Below are positions 62,212-64,000 of a stretch of DNA of 64,000 nucleotides, in pieces. The DNA comes from CBDDBK01 sp965225715 (lineage in GTDB: Bacteria; Bacteroidota; Bacteroidia; Cytophagales; Flammeovirgaceae), in NCBI GenBank assembly GCA_965225715.1, contig CBDDBK010000002.1, positions 124,001-188,000 of the forward strand, given 5' to 3'. The first letter of the stretch is position 1. Every line of letters starts with the position of its first letter. Under the pieces are notes generated by a model, which was not told the DNA's origin, ran no database searches, and saw nothing but the letters and a program-made list of their open reading frames with translations. Made by a program: the position numbers and the translations under genes.

Positions 62212-62970
62212 TTAAGCAAGATTAAAATTTGGCTTAGTACCAAATTGATTAGCTAAAAAGCCCAAACCTGCACCCGTAACGTATGTTTTCGGTTCATAAA
62301 TATCTCTATTGTTGTAGCGGTAAGAAAAGCTGTCTTTAACCACAAAATAGCCCTTATTGACATAGACTTGACGAGGCAAACGCTTGTTTTGAAAAGCCAT
62401 ATTTTTCCTACGCATTTTAAACCACAAAGACCTTGCAGACAAACCCAAACATTTAGAGGTCTCATCTATAGTGAGGTTGCGACTATGATTGACAACCATA
62501 TCAAAACCTTCGGCTTTTGGCTTGAGGTGCTTGATTTTTTTGTTCAAACGTTTAATTTCTAACCGATTGGCTCGACGCATCAAAGCCGCTTCGAGAAACA
62601 ACTCTTCGTCTTCTACATTATCGTAAGAATTGGATTGTTTAATCTCGGCTTTCAAAACCCCAATAGCCCATTGTCTATACTTGGTACCTTGAGGCGATTT
62701 AACCCTAAAGCCAACCGATAAAACCATATCAATATTATAATACTTAATATTGTACCTTTTGCCATCCGAGGCAGTTTGTAAGAAATCCTTACATACTGAA
62801 TCTGCCTCTAATTCACCCTCTTTAAGAATGCTTTTAATATGCATTGAAATATTGGGTCTTGTTTTTCCAAACAATTCAGCAATGGTTGGAGTGTCCATCC
62901 AAATATCATTGTCTGTTTTCAAAGCTGGTAAATTCAGCCCGCTTCCCGCGTCATACGTGATATTTTCCAT
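62212..62970 (-). CDS. Phage antirepressor: RhuM-like N-terminus with KilAC C-terminus
   Basis: A 252-residue regulator. Residues about 23-110 match the RhuM pattern (TIAELFGKTRPNISMHI, SVCKDFLQTASDGKRYNI, VGFRVKSPQGTKYRQWA). Residues about 150-245 match the phage antirepressor KilAC domain (SRNLTIDETSKCLGLSARSL, IYEPKTYVTGAGLGFL). Expected to counter a repressor or switch early genes. Its ATG overlaps the upstream stop (TAATG). Downstream is the perfect inverted repeat. Confidence 0.88.
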   Translation of the reverse strand: MENITYDAGSGLNLPALKTDNDIWMDTPTIAELFGKTRPNISMHIKSILKEGELEADSVCKDFLQTASDGKRYNIKYYNIDMVLSVGFRVKSPQGTKYRQWAIGVLKAEIKQSNSYDNVEDEELFLEAALMRRANRLEIKRLNKKIKHLKPKAEGFDMVVNHSRNLTIDETSKCLGLSARSLWFKMRRKNMAFQNKRLPRQVYVNKGYFVVKDSFSYRYNNRDIYEPKTYVTGAGLGFLANQFGTKPNFNLA

Positions 62971-63233
62971 TAATCAATAGAGTTAAAAGGTGAGAAATTA
63001 AAATTGTTTGCCAATGCCCAGCAGTAAACAGAAGGTGAGGCTTCGCTTTGTCCTGAAAAGGATTCAAAATCGGAAATCAAATTTTTATAAACCACAAAGG
63101 ATTCAAAAAGCGATATCTCCGATTGCAACTTGGCAATTTCGGCATCTTTTTCAAGACATTTTTCAGCCAAAAGACGCGCAAAACCCGAGTCTTCTTTTTT
63201 GAGAGGCTTAACCTCTGATTGTTGATTGTTCAT
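62970..63233 (-). CDS. Small phage coiled-coil protein under leader E2
   Basis: An 87-residue protein, first of the minus-strand early operon. MNNQQSEVKPLKKEDSGF leads into a helix (LEKDAEIAKLQSEISLFESF) and an aromatic C-terminus. The plan (MxNQ start, EI..L.SEI..L helix) resembles the small gene at 58647-58922, suggesting distant paralogy. Function unknown. Confidence 0.62.
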   Translation of the reverse strand: MNNQQSEVKPLKKEDSGFARLLAEKCLEKDAEIAKLQSEISLFESFVVYKNLISDFESFSGQSEASPSVYCWALANNFNFSPFNSID

Positions 63234-63361
63234 AAGAAAAGTATATTAAAATATTGCGGGTCCCTGACAAGCTATCTAAGAATAGAGAGGTTAGGTACTT
63301 TCAACCATAGGCCCGCAAGACCTTTAATATTTATACGTAATAATTCTTAATAACTTGTCAT
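63234..63361 (-). ncRNA. Structured 5' leader E2 with pseudoknot topology
   Basis: Minus-strand reading from about 63361. Segment B (TGACAAG, 63360-63354) pairs with CTTGTCA (63271-63265). Segment A (TTGCGGGCC, 63318-63310) pairs with GACCCGCAA (63262-63254), 9 bp with one G-U. The pairings cross as in E1. B and A are separated by about 35 AT-rich bases, and the second halves are almost adjacent. A TATTTTAAT segment and the start codon follow (about 21 bases). Sequences of both stems differ from E1 while pairing is kept. Confidence 0.6.
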
Positions 63362-63364
63362 CAG

Positions 63365-63394
63365 CAAACATAGTAAAAAAAATAATAAATCAAA
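63365..63394 (-). promoter_or_regulatory. Bacteroidota promoter of leader E2
   Basis: On the minus strand, TTTG (63394-63391), an 18-base spacer and TATGTTTG (63372-63365). The predicted start falls at about 63358-63361, at the first pairing segment, exactly as for E1. Confidence 0.7.
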
Positions 63395-63607
63395 GCGGTT
63401 TTTTTGTTTTTCTTTGCTCACCCAAAAAGGCGAGCAGGTATTTTTACGAATCGCAATTTTATGATTCGTAATATAATCCTCATTTTCAATTAAAATAAGA
63501 TCTTGTTTACACTTGGGTAATTTGTTACAATATATTCTGGTTTAAGTAGTTTGGAATTTCCGAATTACTGTAATTTGCCAACTGCTCAGAGATACCGAAC
63601 AGTTGAA
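63395..63607. other. Spacer between the early operon and dam
   Basis: About 210 bases with no gene. It includes the inverted repeat TTACGAATC (63444-63452) / GATTCGTAA (63463-63471) with a 10-base loop, and a second hairpin TGCTC/GAGCA near 63416-63437. They lie upstream of the E2 promoter and could be operators or a terminator for dam. Confidence 0.45.
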
Positions 63608-64000
63608 TTAAAAAAGGGTGTTTTTTTCTAAATCAAAATTACAAGTTAAGCACTCGGTTTTTAATTTATCATAAGTCGGCTTATTGTGTACGGACACTTT
63701 TGATTTTATCTGCTTTTGTTTCCATCCATTATCTTTGATAAATTTATCTAAAGTAGCAGAGGGATAACTTGATAATATAAACTTGCCATTTAGGGAGCTT
63801 AGGGTAGTCAAAAGGGAAGAAAACATCGATTCGGTGTAATCTTGACTATACTTACATACTGAATTAAAGTAAGGCGGATCGATATAAAAAAGATTATTTT
63901 TATCGTCCATTTTTTTAATTACATATAAAGCATCTTCATTATATATCATTGTATTTCTTATTCTCAAGATAAACCAATCAATCCATCTGTCAATCATCTG
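63608..64000 (-). CDS. dam: DNA adenine methylase (Dam/MT-A70-like), C-terminal part, runs off the window
   Basis: The visible part holds the catalytic motif LFYIDPPYFNS (DPPY) and the following conserved strand (FILSSYPS) and end (ECLTCNF). The N-terminal SAM-binding FxGxG region is missing and must lie to the right. The Met codon near 63997 is therefore internal. Phage Dam enzymes protect the genome or control early genes. Confidence 0.85.
   Translation of the reverse strand, partial: QMIDRWIDWFILRIRNTMIYNEDALYVIKKMDDKNNLFYIDPPYFNSVCKYSQDYTESMFSSLLTTLSSLNGKFILSSYPSATLDKFIKDNGWKQKQIKSKVSVHNKPTYDKLKTECLTCNFDLEKNTLF

Larger units (their letters stand above)
53773..64000. mobile_element. Mu-like prophage, left end to window edge (incomplete)
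   Basis: The segment begins where the host repeat unit breaks off and carries Mu-type head genes: gp36-like, virion morphogenesis, and a portal fused to MuF. Phage regulators (RhuM/KilAC antirepressor), a Dam methylase and small membrane proteins follow. No transposase or terminase is in the window. Structural genes are in disrupted order, suggesting a rearranged or defective element. Its right end lies outside the window. Confidence 0.8.

Overview
The window looks like a chromosome segment of an AT-rich member of the Bacteroidota. The evidence is promoters of the TTTG-N18-20-TAnnTTTG type, a PorV/PorQ-like outer-membrane barrel, a homocysteine methyltransferase module on its own gene, HisF2/HisH2 sugar-amidination genes, a DUF6515 protein and Mu-like phage genes of the Bacteroidota type. 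I cannot place it to genus. The host has aerobic respiration, tryptophan and shikimate genes and a surface polysaccharide, so it is not a strongly reduced symbiont.

Layout. 0-4.5 kb: lepA, trpA and a homocysteine S-methyltransferase. 4.6-10.6 kb, minus strand: a ba3-type cytochrome oxidase operon running from a hidden 37-codon subunit IIa through a universal stress protein, subunit II, two Uma2-type nuclease paralogues, subunit I, a SCO copper chaperone and a membrane cytochrome c. A CRP/FNR-type palindrome lies upstream of it. 10.8-18.6 kb: a PorQ-like barrel, aroB, small genes, and a secreted 775-residue protein whose C-terminal domain is duplicated in the next gene. 18.7-35.2 kb: a polysaccharide locus (flippase, asparagine synthase-like protein, glycosyltransferases, methyltransferases, HisH/HisF/amidotransferase set, heparinase-like lyase, epimerase), with one glycosyltransferase interrupted at an A12 tract. 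35.5-48.5 kb: a single-chain restriction-modification enzyme, a large repeat protein, hflX, a HigA-like antitoxin remnant, a LolC/E-type permease, a cytochrome c, and DUF4381-like and DUF6515 proteins.

48.8-53.8 kb: a metalloprotease gene broken by three frameshifts, followed by about four tandem units of roughly 660 bp. Each unit carries a copy of the protease 3' end and a different small lipoprotein gene. The fifth unit is cut by a Mu-like prophage that runs to the right edge (53.8-64 kb). The prophage has tail, portal and MuF genes, a tRNA-Met, an NlpC/P60-like enzyme, a RhuM/KilAC antirepressor and a Dam fragment. Its structural genes are rearranged.

The most novel signals are these. Two phage operons start with leaders that share one pseudoknot topology and placement but have different, compensating sequences, each beginning at a perfect Bacteroidota promoter. 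The lipoprotein/protease-tail cassette array is the second. A family of about 100-bp intergenic repeats is scattered through the host part in both orientations. All of this comes from reading the sequence; no searches or folding programs were run.
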